Notes: generated by a model not told the origin, from the letters alone. DNA of 64,000 nucleotides from Glutamicibacter uratoxydans (GCF_006539925.1 NZ_BJNY01000014.1:39744-103743); one strand, 5' to 3'. Numbered from the stretch's first letter, positions 16,860-26,246 are shown. Numbers and translations: made by a program.

Positions 16860-18086
16860 GTGGATGCCTTATCCATCGTGGAAGACGAAGTACGTGAACT
16901 AGTCCGACGGCGCGGACTAGATCCGGCGAAACAGCCGGCAGCAATGAAATCACTGATTGATGACGTCCTGCGTGACTATGACGAACGAGCATTGCTCGGT
17001 GCTGTTCCTGCCTTGGGTGCGATCGAACTTGCTAGGCAGACAATCTATGACAACGTTGCAGGCTTTGGTGCATTGCAGCAGTTGCTCGATGACCCCAGCA
17101 TTGAAGAAATCTGGATAAATTCGCCGCAACAAATATTTTGCGCTCGTGGGGGACAGAGCGAGTTGACCCACATTCGACTCAACTCCGAAGAAGTGGCATC
17201 ACTTGTAGAGCGCATGTTGAAGTCCTCGGGGAGACGATTGGACTTGTCGCAGCCGTTCGTCGACTGTCAGCTGCCGGACGGTTCCCGACTCCATGTGGTT
17301 ATTCCCGACATTACCCACGAACATTGGGCAGTAAACATCCGAAAGTTTATTGCTAGGGCATCAAAACTCGAAGACCTCGTTGACCTTGGTTCGCTGACGC
17401 CAGCAGCTGCCAGCTATCTAGGCTGGGCGATTTCAGCAGGACTCAATATCATCGTCACCGGTCCAACCCAGGCAGGCAAAACGACGATGCTCAATGCACT
17501 GTCTGCTGCGATTGGATCACGTGAACGCGTAATTACTATTGAAGAAATTTTTGAACTCAACCTCAAACTTCGTGACGTTGTCGCGATGCAGACCCGCATG
17601 GCAAACCTAGAAGGCACCGGTGAAATAACGATGCGACGCCTTGTCAAAGAAGCGTTGCGTATGCGGCCGGATCGCATCATCATCGGTGAAGTGAGGGAAG
17701 CGGAATCTTTGGACATGCTGATTGCGTTAAACTCGGGAGTTTCTGGGCTCTGCACACTTCACGCAAATTCTGCACGAGATGCGATTGTTAAAATTTCGAC
17801 GCTTCCATTGCTGGCAGGCCCGAACATCACCAGCGATTTCACGATAAAGACCGTTGCCGCCTGCATTGATTTGGTAGTTCATTGCATTCGAGATGCTTCT
17901 GGCCACAGGTTTGTCAACGAAATCCTTGCTGTTCGCAACCGAGTTGAAGCAGGGGCCATAGAAACGTCGACGCTCTTCGATAGACAGCAAGGAGAACTCC
18001 TTCCTGCAGCTGGAGCAGACTGGGCGCACGCAAAATTTGATTTGGCTGGGTTCAATGTTGCTGAGCATATGGGGCGAGCATCATGA
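16860..18086 (+). CDS. tadA: Tad pilus/secretion ATPase, CpaF/TadA family
   Basis: Hexameric cytoplasmic ATPase that drives assembly of Flp-type pili. 408 residues from GTG 16860, chosen because AAGGA lies 7 nt upstream; an ATG 15 bases earlier is poorly placed. Seen: the N-terminal RELVRRRGLDP, conserved IEEIWINSPQQIF and LDLSQPFVDCQLPDGSRLHVV, Walker A GPTQAGKTTMLNAL (near residue 200), ITIEEIFEL, the Walker B stretch MRPDRIIIGEVREAE, and the His box CTLHANSARDA. First gene of a seven-gene run; ATGA overlap with tadB. Confidence 0.94.
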   Translation: MDALSIVEDEVRELVRRRGLDPAKQPAAMKSLIDDVLRDYDERALLGAVPALGAIELARQTIYDNVAGFGALQQLLDDPSIEEIWINSPQQIFCARGGQSELTHIRLNSEEVASLVERMLKSSGRRLDLSQPFVDCQLPDGSRLHVVIPDITHEHWAVNIRKFIARASKLEDLVDLGSLTPAAASYLGWAISAGLNIIVTGPTQAGKTTMLNALSAAIGSRERVITIEEIFELNLKLRDVVAMQTRMANLEGTGEITMRRLVKEALRMRPDRIIIGEVREAESLDMLIALNSGVSGLCTLHANSARDAIVKISTLPLLAGPNITSDFTIKTVAACIDLVVHCIRDASGHRFVNEILAVRNRVEAGAIETSTLFDRQQGELLPAAGADWAHAKFDLAGFNVAEHMGRAS

Positions 18087-18934
18087 GTCTGCTGCTCGGG
18101 TTGCTCGGGGGACTGGGGCTGGCGCTCATTGCCGATTGGTGGTTCTTTGCGCCCTGGGAGAAAGAACGAAGGAAAAGCTCGGTCATACAGCTGGCGCTTT
18201 TGAGAGCAGGGATTACTACCGTCAGCCGCACAAAATTCATCATGATCTGCTGTGCCAGTGCCATAGTATTCGGACTAGTAACGTTTGGACTGACATCGTC
18301 TTGGCTATTTGCAGTCATATTTATGGGTTTCGGTCTGCTTGCACCCTGGATTTATCTGCGGCACCAAGCTGCAAAACGCCAGGCTGCCCTTCAAGAGCAA
18401 TGGCCGGAGGTTGTCGACCATCTTCGTAGCGCAATTCGGGCAGGCCTTTCGCTTCCAGAATCACTAAGCCAACTTGCTACGGTGGGCCCCGAAGCCCTTC
18501 GGCCTGTTTTTAAAGAGTTCGCTCTGGACTATCGGGCTACCGCAAATTTCAGCGTTGCCATCAACCAGCTTTCAGATCGATTAGCAGACCCCATTGCAGA
18601 CAAAATCATCACCACCCTGCGAATCACCAGAGAAGTAGGCGGCACAGATCTAGGGCTGACGCTTTCTACTCTCGCGGCTTTCTTGCGGGATGACGTGCGA
18701 ACACGTGGAGAGCTGGCGGCGCGGCAGTCTTGGATTGTCTCAGCAGCTCGGTTGGCAGTGGCCGCTCCGTGGATCCTGTTGTTGGTATTGGGAACTCAGC
18801 CAGCTGCCAAAGAAGCCTATATGACGCCGAGCGGAGTGGTAGTGCTTGGTGCAGGCCTTGTTGTTTCTTTTGTCTGCTATCGTGTCATGCTGCGGCTTGG
18901 GACATTACCTGTCGAAGAACGGGTGCTGTCATGA
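18083..18934 (+). CDS. tadB: Tad pilus inner-membrane platform protein TadB
   Basis: 283 residues, type II secretion F-domain family. An N-terminal TM (SLLLGLLGGLGLALIADWWFF), a TM pair around 55-90, then the cytoplasmic F domain (HLRSAIRAGLSLPESLSQL ... LRITREVGGTDLGLTLSTLAAFLRDDVRTRGEL) and two C-terminal TM helices. Forms the membrane platform with TadC on which the ATPase acts. Starts inside the tadA stop and its own stop overlaps the tadC start (ATGA), so the three are translationally coupled. Confidence 0.9.
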   Translation: MSLLLGLLGGLGLALIADWWFFAPWEKERRKSSVIQLALLRAGITTVSRTKFIMICCASAIVFGLVTFGLTSSWLFAVIFMGFGLLAPWIYLRHQAAKRQAALQEQWPEVVDHLRSAIRAGLSLPESLSQLATVGPEALRPVFKEFALDYRATANFSVAINQLSDRLADPIADKIITTLRITREVGGTDLGLTLSTLAAFLRDDVRTRGELAARQSWIVSAARLAVAAPWILLLVLGTQPAAKEAYMTPSGVVVLGAGLVVSFVCYRVMLRLGTLPVEERVLS

Positions 18935-19872
18935 GCAGCTTCATGCCTTGGGCAATATTGTGCGGAATTGGCTTGGGACTCGGACTGTGGCTTGTCGTCC
19001 TGCGGCTACCAGCTTGGAGAGCGATGGGGTTTGCCGATCGTGTTGCTCCGCATATTCGAGTTGGAATGAGATCGTCTCGGATGCTGCAAGATTCGTGGCA
19101 GCAAGATTCAGGAACTTCTGCGATGTGGCAATTGGCACGTCCAGTACTTGAACAGCTTAAACGAATTGCAGCAGTTCACAGCCCTACTTCTGCGACTGTT
19201 CGAAGACGGCTCCAAGCAGCAGGCCTGCGCATGAGCTTGGTGGACTATCGATCGCAGGAATTGTTGTGCACTTTCATAGGACTAGTTGTTGGTGCCGCCC
19301 TGATGACCGCAATGTCCTTGCGACAACCTTCTCCTGTTCTCTTTTCGCTCGTAGTCGTGATCGGGTGCGGGCTTCTTGGCTACTTTCTGCGCGGCTGGTG
19401 GCTTGGCGAGCAAGTTAAGAAGCGCGCTCGCCGAATACTGACACAGTTTCCGACGGTGGCCGAAGTACTCGCACTGACAGTAGGCGCCGGTGAATCAACG
19501 ACCGGTGCAATTGAGCGAATTTCCAGAATTTGCCACGGAGAAATCGGTGAGGAATTTACCCAAGCACTCAACGACATCCATGCGGGATCAAGCCTAATTG
19601 CAGCATTGTCGAATTTGGCGGACCGTGTCCAAATTGGCGCCATGACGAGATTTGTCGATGCCATCGCAGTCGCGAGCGAACGAGGCACTCCACTAGGGCA
19701 GGTGCTTCGTGATCAAGCACAGGACGTGCGGGATGCCTCAAAGCGTGAACTGATGGAAATAGCAGGAAAGCGTGAAATTTCCATGCTCGTGCCCATCGTT
19801 TTTGGTGTGCTTCCGTTGACAATTGTCTTTGCTATTTTCCCGGGACTAGCGCTTTTGGAGATGAGTTATTGA
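18931..19872 (+). CDS. tadC: Tad pilus inner-membrane platform protein TadC
   Basis: 313 residues from the ATG that overlaps the tadB stop; a longer open frame upstream lies inside tadB and is ignored. N-terminal TM (WAILCGIGLGLGLWLVVL), two TM helices near 110-160, F-domain region (LTQFPTVAEVLALTVGAGESTTGAIERIS and ALSNLADRVQIGAMTRFVDAIAVASERGTPL), and a final TM (MLVPIVFGVLPLTIVFAIFPGLALL). Partner of TadB in the pilus platform. Confidence 0.9.
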   Translation: MSSFMPWAILCGIGLGLGLWLVVLRLPAWRAMGFADRVAPHIRVGMRSSRMLQDSWQQDSGTSAMWQLARPVLEQLKRIAAVHSPTSATVRRRLQAAGLRMSLVDYRSQELLCTFIGLVVGAALMTAMSLRQPSPVLFSLVVVIGCGLLGYFLRGWWLGEQVKKRARRILTQFPTVAEVLALTVGAGESTTGAIERISRICHGEIGEEFTQALNDIHAGSSLIAALSNLADRVQIGAMTRFVDAIAVASERGTPLGQVLRDQAQDVRDASKRELMEIAGKREISMLVPIVFGVLPLTIVFAIFPGLALLEMSY

Positions 19873-19933
19873 ACAAAAACCATCGACGACATCCCCAAAT
19901 AAATAGTCATCCTCAAACGAAGGAGTTGCTCAC

Positions 19934-20167
19934 ATGCTTAGGCTACAGATCTTGATGTGCACCCTAGCCGCCGGGCTCGTAGAACGGATCCAGAAAACTT
20001 CGTCCGCTGGCATTCGAAAGTTCCATGACTCAAGGGGAGATGTGCCCGGATGGGTCATGATCACATTAATGTCCGCGTTGCTGGTTGCGGCATTGCTTGC
20101 GATCGCTGGGCCCCGGCTTCAGGAACTCTTCAATCAGGCAATTGATCGAGTCTCCGGTTTGGGATAA
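19934..20167 (+). CDS. Small pilin-like protein of the tad operon
   Basis: 77 residues with one hydrophobic helix (WVMITLMSALLVAALLAIAGP). The segment DSRGDVPGWVMITLMS resembles the processing region of Flp/TadE-like pseudopilins, where cleavage occurs after a Gly before a hydrophobic stretch. AAGGAG lies upstream of the ATG at good spacing. By position, between tadC and tadE-like genes, it is the best candidate for the major pilin, though it lacks the classic Flp motif (GATAIEY) of proteobacteria. Confidence 0.75.
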   Translation: MLRLQILMCTLAAGLVERIQKTSSAGIRKFHDSRGDVPGWVMITLMSALLVAALLAIAGPRLQELFNQAIDRVSGLG

Positions 20168-20173
20168 AACGGC

Positions 20174-20593
20174 ATGAAATGCATCTCGGCAGTTTGCCAG
20201 TCGTTCCCTGTTTCGCTTCGTCGAAACGGGGAACGAGGTTCTGCAGTTGCTGAGTTCGTCATGATTACGGCATTGCTCATCGTCCTGGCGATGACAGTAA
20301 TACAACTCGCGTTGATCCTGCATGTTCGAAACACGCTCGTTGACGCTGCTGCAAATGGTGCTCACTATGGCGCCTTGGCAAACCGTACTCCGGCCGATGC
20401 GGTAGGACGGACGCGGACACTAATCACTGAATCACTCAGCAGTCGATTTGCCAACGATATTGCAGTCGGTGTGCGATCGGTGGGCGACGAGCAGGTAGTC
20501 ACCGTAACGGTCAATACCCGTGTCCCCTTGGTTGGCTTGCTTCCTAACGGATGGGAGATTTCAACTAGTGCAGGTGCAGTTCGTTATGGCTGA
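20174..20593 (+). CDS. TadE-like pseudopilin
   Basis: 139 residues. After a basic N-terminus the motif RGSAVAEFVMITALLIVLAMTVIQLALILHV is the TadE signature: Gly, conserved Glu (AEF) and a long hydrophobic helix. The remaining 80 residues are the periplasm/outer part (DAAANGAHYGALANRTPADAVGRT and a beta-rich tail). Minor pilin or assembly factor of the Flp pilus, probably processed at RG/SAVAEF. It starts 6 nt after the preceding stop. Confidence 0.82.
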   Translation: MKCISAVCQSFPVSLRRNGERGSAVAEFVMITALLIVLAMTVIQLALILHVRNTLVDAAANGAHYGALANRTPADAVGRTRTLITESLSSRFANDIAVGVRSVGDEQVVTVTVNTRVPLVGLLPNGWEISTSAGAVRYG

Positions 20594-21041
20594 CCCGTGT
20601 GCGACCGCAAGATCCTACCGGGAGCGGACAAGCGGGAAATTCTTGGATACTAAAGGCAGCGCAATCATCGAGTTTATTTTTGCCGCAACTGTTTTGATCA
20701 TTCCCATGATCTATCTGGTGCTTGCTGCGGCGGCGTTAGAAGCTGGAAGTTATGCCGTGGTTTCAGCTGCAGATCAGGCGGCGAAAGTCTATGCAGTTTC
20801 AGAGACCCCTGCCCAGGGGCAATCGAACGTGCGCAATGTGGTGCACCGAGCGATGAGTAATTTTGAATTCTCTGAGGCGCAGTCCAACATCGTTTGCGAA
20901 CCGAAGTGCTTGGAGCCTGGGTCAATCGTGACCGTGACCGTCAGTCTGGCAGTTCCGTTGCCTTTCATCTCGGATTATTTCGAAGCATCGGTCTTCACCG
21001 TTGATTCGACCGCTGCACAACGGGTTGATCGCTTTGGCTAA
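20586..21041 (+). CDS. Second TadE-like pseudopilin
   Basis: 151 residues from ATG 20586, overlapping the previous gene by 8 nt. Signature KGSAIIEFIFAATVLIIPMIYLVLAAAALEAG has the Gly, the Glu (IEF) and hydrophobic helix of TadE-family proteins. The outer part contains two cysteines in IVCEPKCLEPGS that could form a disulfide, and ends in a beta-rich stretch. Likely a minor pilin acting with the first TadE-like protein. Confidence 0.8.
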   Translation: MADPCATARSYRERTSGKFLDTKGSAIIEFIFAATVLIIPMIYLVLAAAALEAGSYAVVSAADQAAKVYAVSETPAQGQSNVRNVVHRAMSNFEFSEAQSNIVCEPKCLEPGSIVTVTVSLAVPLPFISDYFEASVFTVDSTAAQRVDRFG

Positions 21042-21066
21042 TGAGAACGAAGGCACCGAACACAGG

Positions 21067-21534
21067 ATGGGCGAAAAACACCGTAAGTCGCGAGGTGCCA
21101 AACAGCTGCTGATTGAGGAAGCAGGCCAATCTCTAGTCCTTGCAATAGGACTTTGCGCGCTCACGTTGTTGACCATTTCGGTAGTCATGGGTGCTAGTGC
21201 AGTTAATCTCAAAGCGAGGCAGCTGTTGGCCATTGCCGACGGGGCAGTTGTTGCAGCAGTTGATGAATTTGAGTTTGTGGCTGATGAGGGGTCTCCTCGA
21301 ATCCAGCTGACCACCGATCAGGTAAGCCAGGGCGTTAGACGCTACTTGGCTGACATTGGGGCAAGTGGCCGAATAGACAATTTGGAAATCGGTTCGGTAA
21401 GAATTCTGCCGGGCGGGCAAGGCGCAGAACTTACACTGAAAGGCACCGTGAGCCCGCCAATTGTGGGCTGGGTAGTTCCGTCAGGCATCACCATCGAAGT
21501 TAGTTCTAGCGCGCAGACGGTATTGAGCCGATGA
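21067..21534 (+). CDS. TadG-like / Rv3654c-type protein ending the tad operon
   Basis: 155 residues from ATG 21067; an upstream in-frame TTG at 21034 is possible and neither has a strong ribosome site. Motif EAGQSLVLAIGLCALTLLTISVVMGASAVNLKARQLLAIADGAVVAAVDEFE: a helix followed by the alanine-rich, K-x-R-Q-L-L-x-x-A-D-G-A pattern found in Rv3654c/TadG-like proteins of actinobacterial tad loci (DxAAlAAA type). Short, so it lacks the von Willebrand-like region of long TadG proteins. Confidence 0.72.
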   Translation: MGEKHRKSRGAKQLLIEEAGQSLVLAIGLCALTLLTISVVMGASAVNLKARQLLAIADGAVVAAVDEFEFVADEGSPRIQLTTDQVSQGVRRYLADIGASGRIDNLEIGSVRILPGGQGAELTLKGTVSPPIVGWVVPSGITIEVSSSAQTVLSR

Positions 21535-21568
21535 AGCTCAGAAATCGGGATCTGCTGGAGCTATGACG

Positions 21569-21574
21569 TAGTCT
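21569..21574 (+). promoter_or_regulatory. -10 box TAGTCT before prfB
   Basis: TAGTCT ends 9 nt before the prfB ATG, so the transcript should have almost no 5' leader; no Shine-Dalgarno or clear -35 is seen. Confidence 0.45.
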
Positions 21575-21583
21575 TAGAAGACC

Positions 21584-22699
21584 ATGGCAAAAACTGACTT
21601 TACTGCTGAAATCCGCTCCCTCCGTGCGACCTACGCCACCATTGAGGAAGTGAGCGACGTTGAACAGATCAAGGCGGATATCGCCGTTTTGTCTGAGGAA
21701 GCCGGTGCCCCAGACCTCTGGGACGATCCAGCCAGTGCACAAATCGTCACGAGTAAATTGTCATACCGCCAAGCTGAACTGGAACGTCTGACCAAACTGC
21801 GGACACGGATCGATGACTTGGAAGTACTAGTCGAGTTGGCAGAGTTGGAGGACGACGCTGACACGATCGACGAAGCTGACAAAGAACTGGCTTCGATTCA
21901 CAAGGCACTGGACGACCTGGAAATCGTCACGCTGCTCAATGGAGAATTCGATTCTCGCGGTGCCGTGGTCACCATTCGTTCTGGTGCGGGAGGCGTAGAC
22001 GCCGCGGACTTCGCAGAAATGCTGCTGCGCATGTACCTGCGTTGGGCTGAGAAACGTGGTTATAAGGCAACTGTCATGGACACTTCCTATGCGGAAGAAG
22101 CTGGCCTGAAGTCCGCGACGTTCGAAATCGATGAACCATATGTATTTGGCGTTCTTTCAGTCGAAGCTGGTACCCATCGCCTCGTGAGAATTTCCCCATT
22201 CGACAACCAGGGCCGCCGACAGACTTCCTTTGCCGCGGTTGAGGTGGTTCCGCTGATTGAACAGACCGACACTATCGATATCCCTGAGTCTGAAATTCGT
22301 GTTGATGTCTTCCGTTCGTCTGGTCCTGGTGGCCAGTCGGTCAATACCACTGACTCAGCGGTTCGAATGACGCACATTCCAACAGGAATCGTAGTGTCAA
22401 TGCAGAATGAAAAGTCGCAGATTCAAAACCGAGCCGCGGCGTTACGCGTGCTTCAGTCGCGACTTTTGCTGCTGAAGAAAGAGCAGGAAAACGCTAAGAA
22501 GAAGGAACTTGCCGGCGACGTCAAAGCTTCTTGGGGCGATCAAATGCGTTCCTACGTCTTGAACCCATACCAGATGGTGAAGGACCTGCGCACTGATCAT
22601 GAGGTTGGCAACACGCAAGCAGTGCTTGACGGAGAGATTGACGATTTCATCGATGCTGGGATTCGCTGGCGTGCTGCTCAGCGTCGACCAGAAAAATAA
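21584..22699 (+). CDS. prfB: Peptide chain release factor 2
   Basis: 371 residues; recognises UGA and UAA stop codons and triggers peptide release. Seen: the stop-codon recognition tripeptide SPF in [15 protein letters not shown] and the catalytic GGQ in [18 protein letters not shown]. The frame is uninterrupted from ATG, so the in-frame UGA frameshift switch known from E. coli prfB is absent. It lies directly upstream of ftsE, as in mycobacteria and relatives. Confidence 0.96.
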   Translation: MAKTDFTAEIRSLRATYATIEEVSDVEQIKADIAVLSEEAGAPDLWDDPASAQIVTSKLSYRQAELERLTKLRTRIDDLEVLVELAELEDDADTIDEADKELASIHKALDDLEIVTLLNGEFDSRGAVVTIRSGAGGVDAADFAEMLLRMYLRWAEKRGYKATVMDTSYAEEAGLKSATFEIDEPYVFGVLSVEAGTHRLVRISPFDNQGRRQTSFAAVEVVPLIEQTDTIDIPESEIRVDVFRSSGPGGQSVNTTDSAVRMTHIPTGIVVSMQNEKSQIQNRAAALRVLQSRLLLLKKEQENAKKKELAGDVKASWGDQMRSYVLNPYQMVKDLRTDHEVGNTQAVLDGEIDDFIDAGIRWRAAQRRPEK

Positions 22700-23010
22700 G
22701 ACTTCAGACACTAGAAAAAGCGGTGTAAAGAAGCGCGGGTACTGTGGCTATGGCCAACGGAGACTCGCTCTTGCATCGCTTTAGGTCGAAAGTCGTTGAA
22801 ATCACTATGGGACTGGTACTTAGCATCTGATTTTCGGCATACTTTGGAGCAAGCTGTTAGTAGCTGATGAATCTGGCAACACGCCCTTGAATTCCTCAGA
22901 AATGACAGCAACGCACCGATAAGGTTTGGTTGATTGGCGCATCAAATGACGTTTGCACTCGAGATTGGTTTTCGTGGGTCGCGCCCCGACGAAAGCTGGC
23001 GATTGAAGAA
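22700..23010 (+). other. Intergenic region before ftsE, no gene seen
   Basis: 311 bases between prfB and ftsE, AT-richer than the neighbours, no hairpin with a T tract and no coding character. TAAGGT at 22920-22925 could serve as a -10 for ftsE but lacks a properly spaced -35. Confidence 0.4.
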
Positions 23011-23814
23011 ATGATTAAATTCGAAAACGTCTCGATGGTTTACGAGCCTCGGCAGGAAAATGCTGCTTTGGACGACGTGAGCATCGAGATTAACCGCGGC
23101 GAGTTCGCATTCCTCGTCGGCGAATCCGGCTCGGGAAAATCTACATTCCTCAGTCTTGTGCTGCGCGAAAAGCGCTCATCCGCTGGTGCAGTTTATGTCG
23201 CCGGCCAGAACCTCAATAGGATCTCCAGCCGTAGAGTTCCTAAACTTCGCCGTAATATCGGGTTCGTCTTCCAGGACTTCCGTTTGTTGCGTGAACGTAC
23301 AGTCTTCGACAACGTGGCTTTCGCGATGGAGGTCATTGGTGCGTCTAGGGCACAGATTCGGGATCGGGTCCCCGACGCATTGAAGCTGGTCGGGCTGGAA
23401 GACAAGGCTCGCCGCAAGCCTACAGAACTCTCGGGCGGTGAACAGCAGCGCGTGGGTATTGCCCGTGCAATCGTCAATAAGCCAGCGATTCTTTTGGCAG
23501 ATGAGCCCACCGGTAACCTCGACCGGAAGAACAGCATCGAGGTCATGAACGTGCTCGACAGGATTAATCAGAACGGAACCACCGTTTTGATGGCGACGCA
23601 TGCTCATGAACTGGTCAGTGAATATCGTCATCGAGTGATCGAGCTGAATCGAGGCCGCATCATCCGTGACGAGGTTGAGGGCCAATATACGAAGATGACT
23701 ACTGTGATCAATCAGGACGGATCACGTGCATTGCTCTTTGGCGACGATTCGGCCCCGCAGGAACGGGACAGCGACGCGACCGAAGCTATCAATGACAAGA
23801 AGGACGAAGACTAG
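23011..23814 (+). CDS. ftsE: Cell division ATP-binding protein FtsE
   Basis: 267 residues from the ATG giving MIKFENVSMVYEP; longer upstream starts add a non-conserved tail. ABC ATPase: Walker A GESGSGKSTFL, Q-loop VFQDFRLL, signature ELSGGEQQRVGIARA, Walker B AILLADEPTGNLD and the switch His in MATHAHELV. Works with FtsX at the septum to turn on peptidoglycan hydrolases. The C-terminus has an acidic tail of about 45 residues beyond the usual end. Its stop overlaps the ftsX GTG. Confidence 0.95.
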   Translation: MIKFENVSMVYEPRQENAALDDVSIEINRGEFAFLVGESGSGKSTFLSLVLREKRSSAGAVYVAGQNLNRISSRRVPKLRRNIGFVFQDFRLLRERTVFDNVAFAMEVIGASRAQIRDRVPDALKLVGLEDKARRKPTELSGGEQQRVGIARAIVNKPAILLADEPTGNLDRKNSIEVMNVLDRINQNGTTVLMATHAHELVSEYRHRVIELNRGRIIRDEVEGQYTKMTTVINQDGSRALLFGDDSAPQERDSDATEAINDKKDED

Positions 23815-24728
23815 TGAGACTTGGATTTATCCTGCGCGAAGCGGTCAAGGGGCTGCGCCAGAACGTCGTCATGGTCGTTTCAGTCGTACTTGTAACCTTC
23901 GTTTCTTTGACATTCGTCGGGGCCGCGGCCTTGCTGCAGCTTCAAATCAACCAGATGAAGGGCTACTGGTATGACCGCATGGAAGTAGCGGTCTATCTGT
24001 GCGACGACACCAGTGCGGCCACAAATTGCGCGGGGAAAGAAGTTACCGAGCAACAGCGCAACGACATCAAGTCGCTTCTAGAGTCTGAGCAGTTAAAGCC
24101 TTACATCAAAGAAATTGCTTACGAGTCCAAAGACCAGGCCTACAAGAATTTCCTAGATCAGTACAAGAATTCTTCTCTGGTCGACCAGGTTAAGCCTGAT
24201 CAGTTGCCTGAGTCCTTCCGAGTTGCCCTTGTCGATCCTGAAAAGTATCAGGTGATCAATGAAGCTTTGTCTACGGTTCCTGGGGTTGAGTCAGTCGTGG
24301 ACCAGCGCGAGTTGTTGGAAAAGGTCTTCCAGCTGGTTCGAGTTGCTTCGGGTGCAGCAGCCATCGTAGCTGCCGTAATGATCGTCTGCGCCGTCCTGCT
24401 GACAGGTACGACGATTCAGCTCTCGGCCATGCATCGCAGGTTGGAAACCACCATCATGAGATTGGTGGGTGCCTCTAAAGCGACGATTCAGTTGCCCTTC
24501 GTTATTGAAGGCGTTATCGCATCGTTAATCGGTGGCGTGTTGGCCACAGGAACACTTTGGCTCCTAATGAAGTTCTTGGTAGAAGACAAACTAGCAAGTG
24601 AAAACGTAGGAGTTGCGTTCATTTCGACTGGCGAAGTTTGGCTCATTGCCCCGGCCCTCTTGATACTTGGTATCGTTTTGGCAACAATTTCATCAGTGGT
24701 AACGTTGAAGCGATACCTGAAGGTTTAG
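23814..24728 (+). CDS. ftsX: Cell division membrane protein FtsX
   Basis: 304 residues, GTG start shared with the last base of the ftsE stop. N-terminal TM (NVVMVVSVVLVTFVSLTFVGAA), an extracellular loop of about 120 residues that contains two cysteines (LCDDTSAATNC) and would touch the hydrolase, then three TM helices (AAAIVAAVMIVCAVLLTGTT, the PFVIEGVIASLIGGVLATGTLWLL stretch and LIAPALLILGIVLATISSVV). Fits the permease-like FtsX/MacB fold. Operon with ftsE and the M23 gene. Confidence 0.94.
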   Translation: MRLGFILREAVKGLRQNVVMVVSVVLVTFVSLTFVGAAALLQLQINQMKGYWYDRMEVAVYLCDDTSAATNCAGKEVTEQQRNDIKSLLESEQLKPYIKEIAYESKDQAYKNFLDQYKNSSLVDQVKPDQLPESFRVALVDPEKYQVINEALSTVPGVESVVDQRELLEKVFQLVRVASGAAAIVAAVMIVCAVLLTGTTIQLSAMHRRLETTIMRLVGASKATIQLPFVIEGVIASLIGGVLATGTLWLLMKFLVEDKLASENVGVAFISTGEVWLIAPALLILGIVLATISSVVTLKRYLKV

Positions 24729-24785
24729 TTCAATCCACCCATGCCGGTGGCTACCATGACGCACTACTTATCCCCAAGGAGTCCT

Positions 24786-26219
24786 ATGCTGTCCAACGCA
24801 GTTCGGCGCAAGTTCCTGCGCGCCACCATCGGTGGAGCCATGGCGTTTGCCCTCACGTTGCCTGCAGGGCTAGTGGTAGCCGACGAGTTAGACGACAAAA
24901 AGGTCGAGATTCAGCAGAATATCGACAACTTGGAACAGGATATGGAGTTCTTGGATGCTGACATCCAAGAAACCGATAAGAAGCTGCGCGAGCAGCAAGC
25001 CCAAGTTCCCGTGTTGCAGTCAGCACTTGCTGACGCTCAGAGCAGAGTGGTCAACGCGCAAGCGGCAGTTGCAGATCTGAATAATCGCCTAATCAGTGCG
25101 CAGGATACTCGGGACAAGGTCGCTGCGCAGATACAGGCAAATGACGCCAAGCTCGCCGAAGCCGAAGATGCCATGGCCAAGATTGCTTCAGAGGCCTATA
25201 AGCGCGGAGGGATCTCCGGCGGCCTGGATATGATCCTCAATATGGATTCGGCTACGGCCATGGCTGATGGCTTGGATATGGCCAACCGCGCCATGGAATC
25301 GCAGAATTCTGCCTACAACGATCTGGCGCAGGAACGTGCGAACAACGAGAACAACAAGGCACGCCTTGTCGCAGTGGAGAAGGAAATCTCTTCGCTGAAG
25401 TCTCAGGCTGAAGATGCTCTTGCGCAGGAAGAAAATGCGCGTGACGCAGCCCAGTCCGCGAAGGATGAACTGGACGCTCTCGTGTCCAGTACTGAAGCTC
25501 TTAGCGCCCAGCTGGAGGCCAAGAAGCCTCAGATTCAAGCTAAGCTCAATGCTGAGCAAGAGGAGCGGGCTCAGAATAACGCCGCGATTAAAGAGCGCCA
25601 AGAACGCCTGATTCGTGAAGAGAAGGAACGCCAGCGAAAAGCAGCTGAAGCTGAAGCTAAGCGGAAGGCTGCATTCGAAGCTGAGCAGCAACGCAAGGCA
25701 AAAGCCGCCAAGGCGCAGAAGAAGACTTACGTCAAGAAACAGTATGTTCCCAAGGCATCGTCGAGCGCGCCAAAGTCGAGCAGCTCAGGCTCCAGCGCGT
25801 GGGGCTTGATCAAGCCTACGAACAGCAACAACATCACTTCAACCTTCGGATGGCGTCCAACACCGGCTGGGACTATCGATTATGGTGGCCGCGGCGGTTA
25901 TGTCCATGCAGGACTTGACTGGGGCTTCGGCGGGCAATGTGGAGCACCGATTTATGCAGCCGCCAGCGGAGAAGTATGGATGGCTGGTTGGGGTGGAACC
26001 GCAGGTAACAAGGTTCTCATCTCCCACGGCGTAGTCAACGGCAAGGCATTGGCTACCGGATACCATCACATGTCCAAGGTTGCTGTGAGCGTCGGCCAAA
26101 AGGTCTCGCAGGGACAGGTGATCGGCTATGTCGGCACTACCGGCAACTCAACTGGCTGCCACCTGCACTTTGAAACCGTGATCAACGGACAAGCGGTCAA
26201 TCCGATGGGGCTTTTGTAG
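24786..26219 (+). CDS. Coiled-coil M23 (LytM) peptidoglycan endopeptidase, probable FtsEX partner
   Basis: 477 residues; start with AAGGAG 7 nt upstream. Signal peptide RRKFLRATIGGAMAFALTLPAGLVVA; the RRKFL matches a twin-arginine motif. Residues 30-260 are a long coiled coil (heptads such as LEQDMEFLDADIQETDKKL), 275-330 a charged K/A/E-rich segment, then a serine-rich linker. The LytM domain (about 360-475) keeps the zinc and catalytic residues: HAGLDWGFGG, GYHHMSKVAV and HLHFETV. The EnvC-like architecture next to ftsEX suggests that FtsX activates it at the septum. Confidence 0.9.
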   Translation: MLSNAVRRKFLRATIGGAMAFALTLPAGLVVADELDDKKVEIQQNIDNLEQDMEFLDADIQETDKKLREQQAQVPVLQSALADAQSRVVNAQAAVADLNNRLISAQDTRDKVAAQIQANDAKLAEAEDAMAKIASEAYKRGGISGGLDMILNMDSATAMADGLDMANRAMESQNSAYNDLAQERANNENNKARLVAVEKEISSLKSQAEDALAQEENARDAAQSAKDELDALVSSTEALSAQLEAKKPQIQAKLNAEQEERAQNNAAIKERQERLIREEKERQRKAAEAEAKRKAAFEAEQQRKAKAAKAQKKTYVKKQYVPKASSSAPKSSSSGSSAWGLIKPTNSNNITSTFGWRPTPAGTIDYGGRGGYVHAGLDWGFGGQCGAPIYAAASGEVWMAGWGGTAGNKVLISHGVVNGKALATGYHHMSKVAVSVGQKVSQGQVIGYVGTTGNSTGCHLHFETVINGQAVNPMGLL

Positions 26220-26246
26220 ATCTGTAATTACGGGTGACCGTCGTCA

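Noticed and set aside
21584..21720. Programmed frameshift in prfB
   Set aside because: The frame is continuous from ATG and has no in-frame TGA near codon 26.
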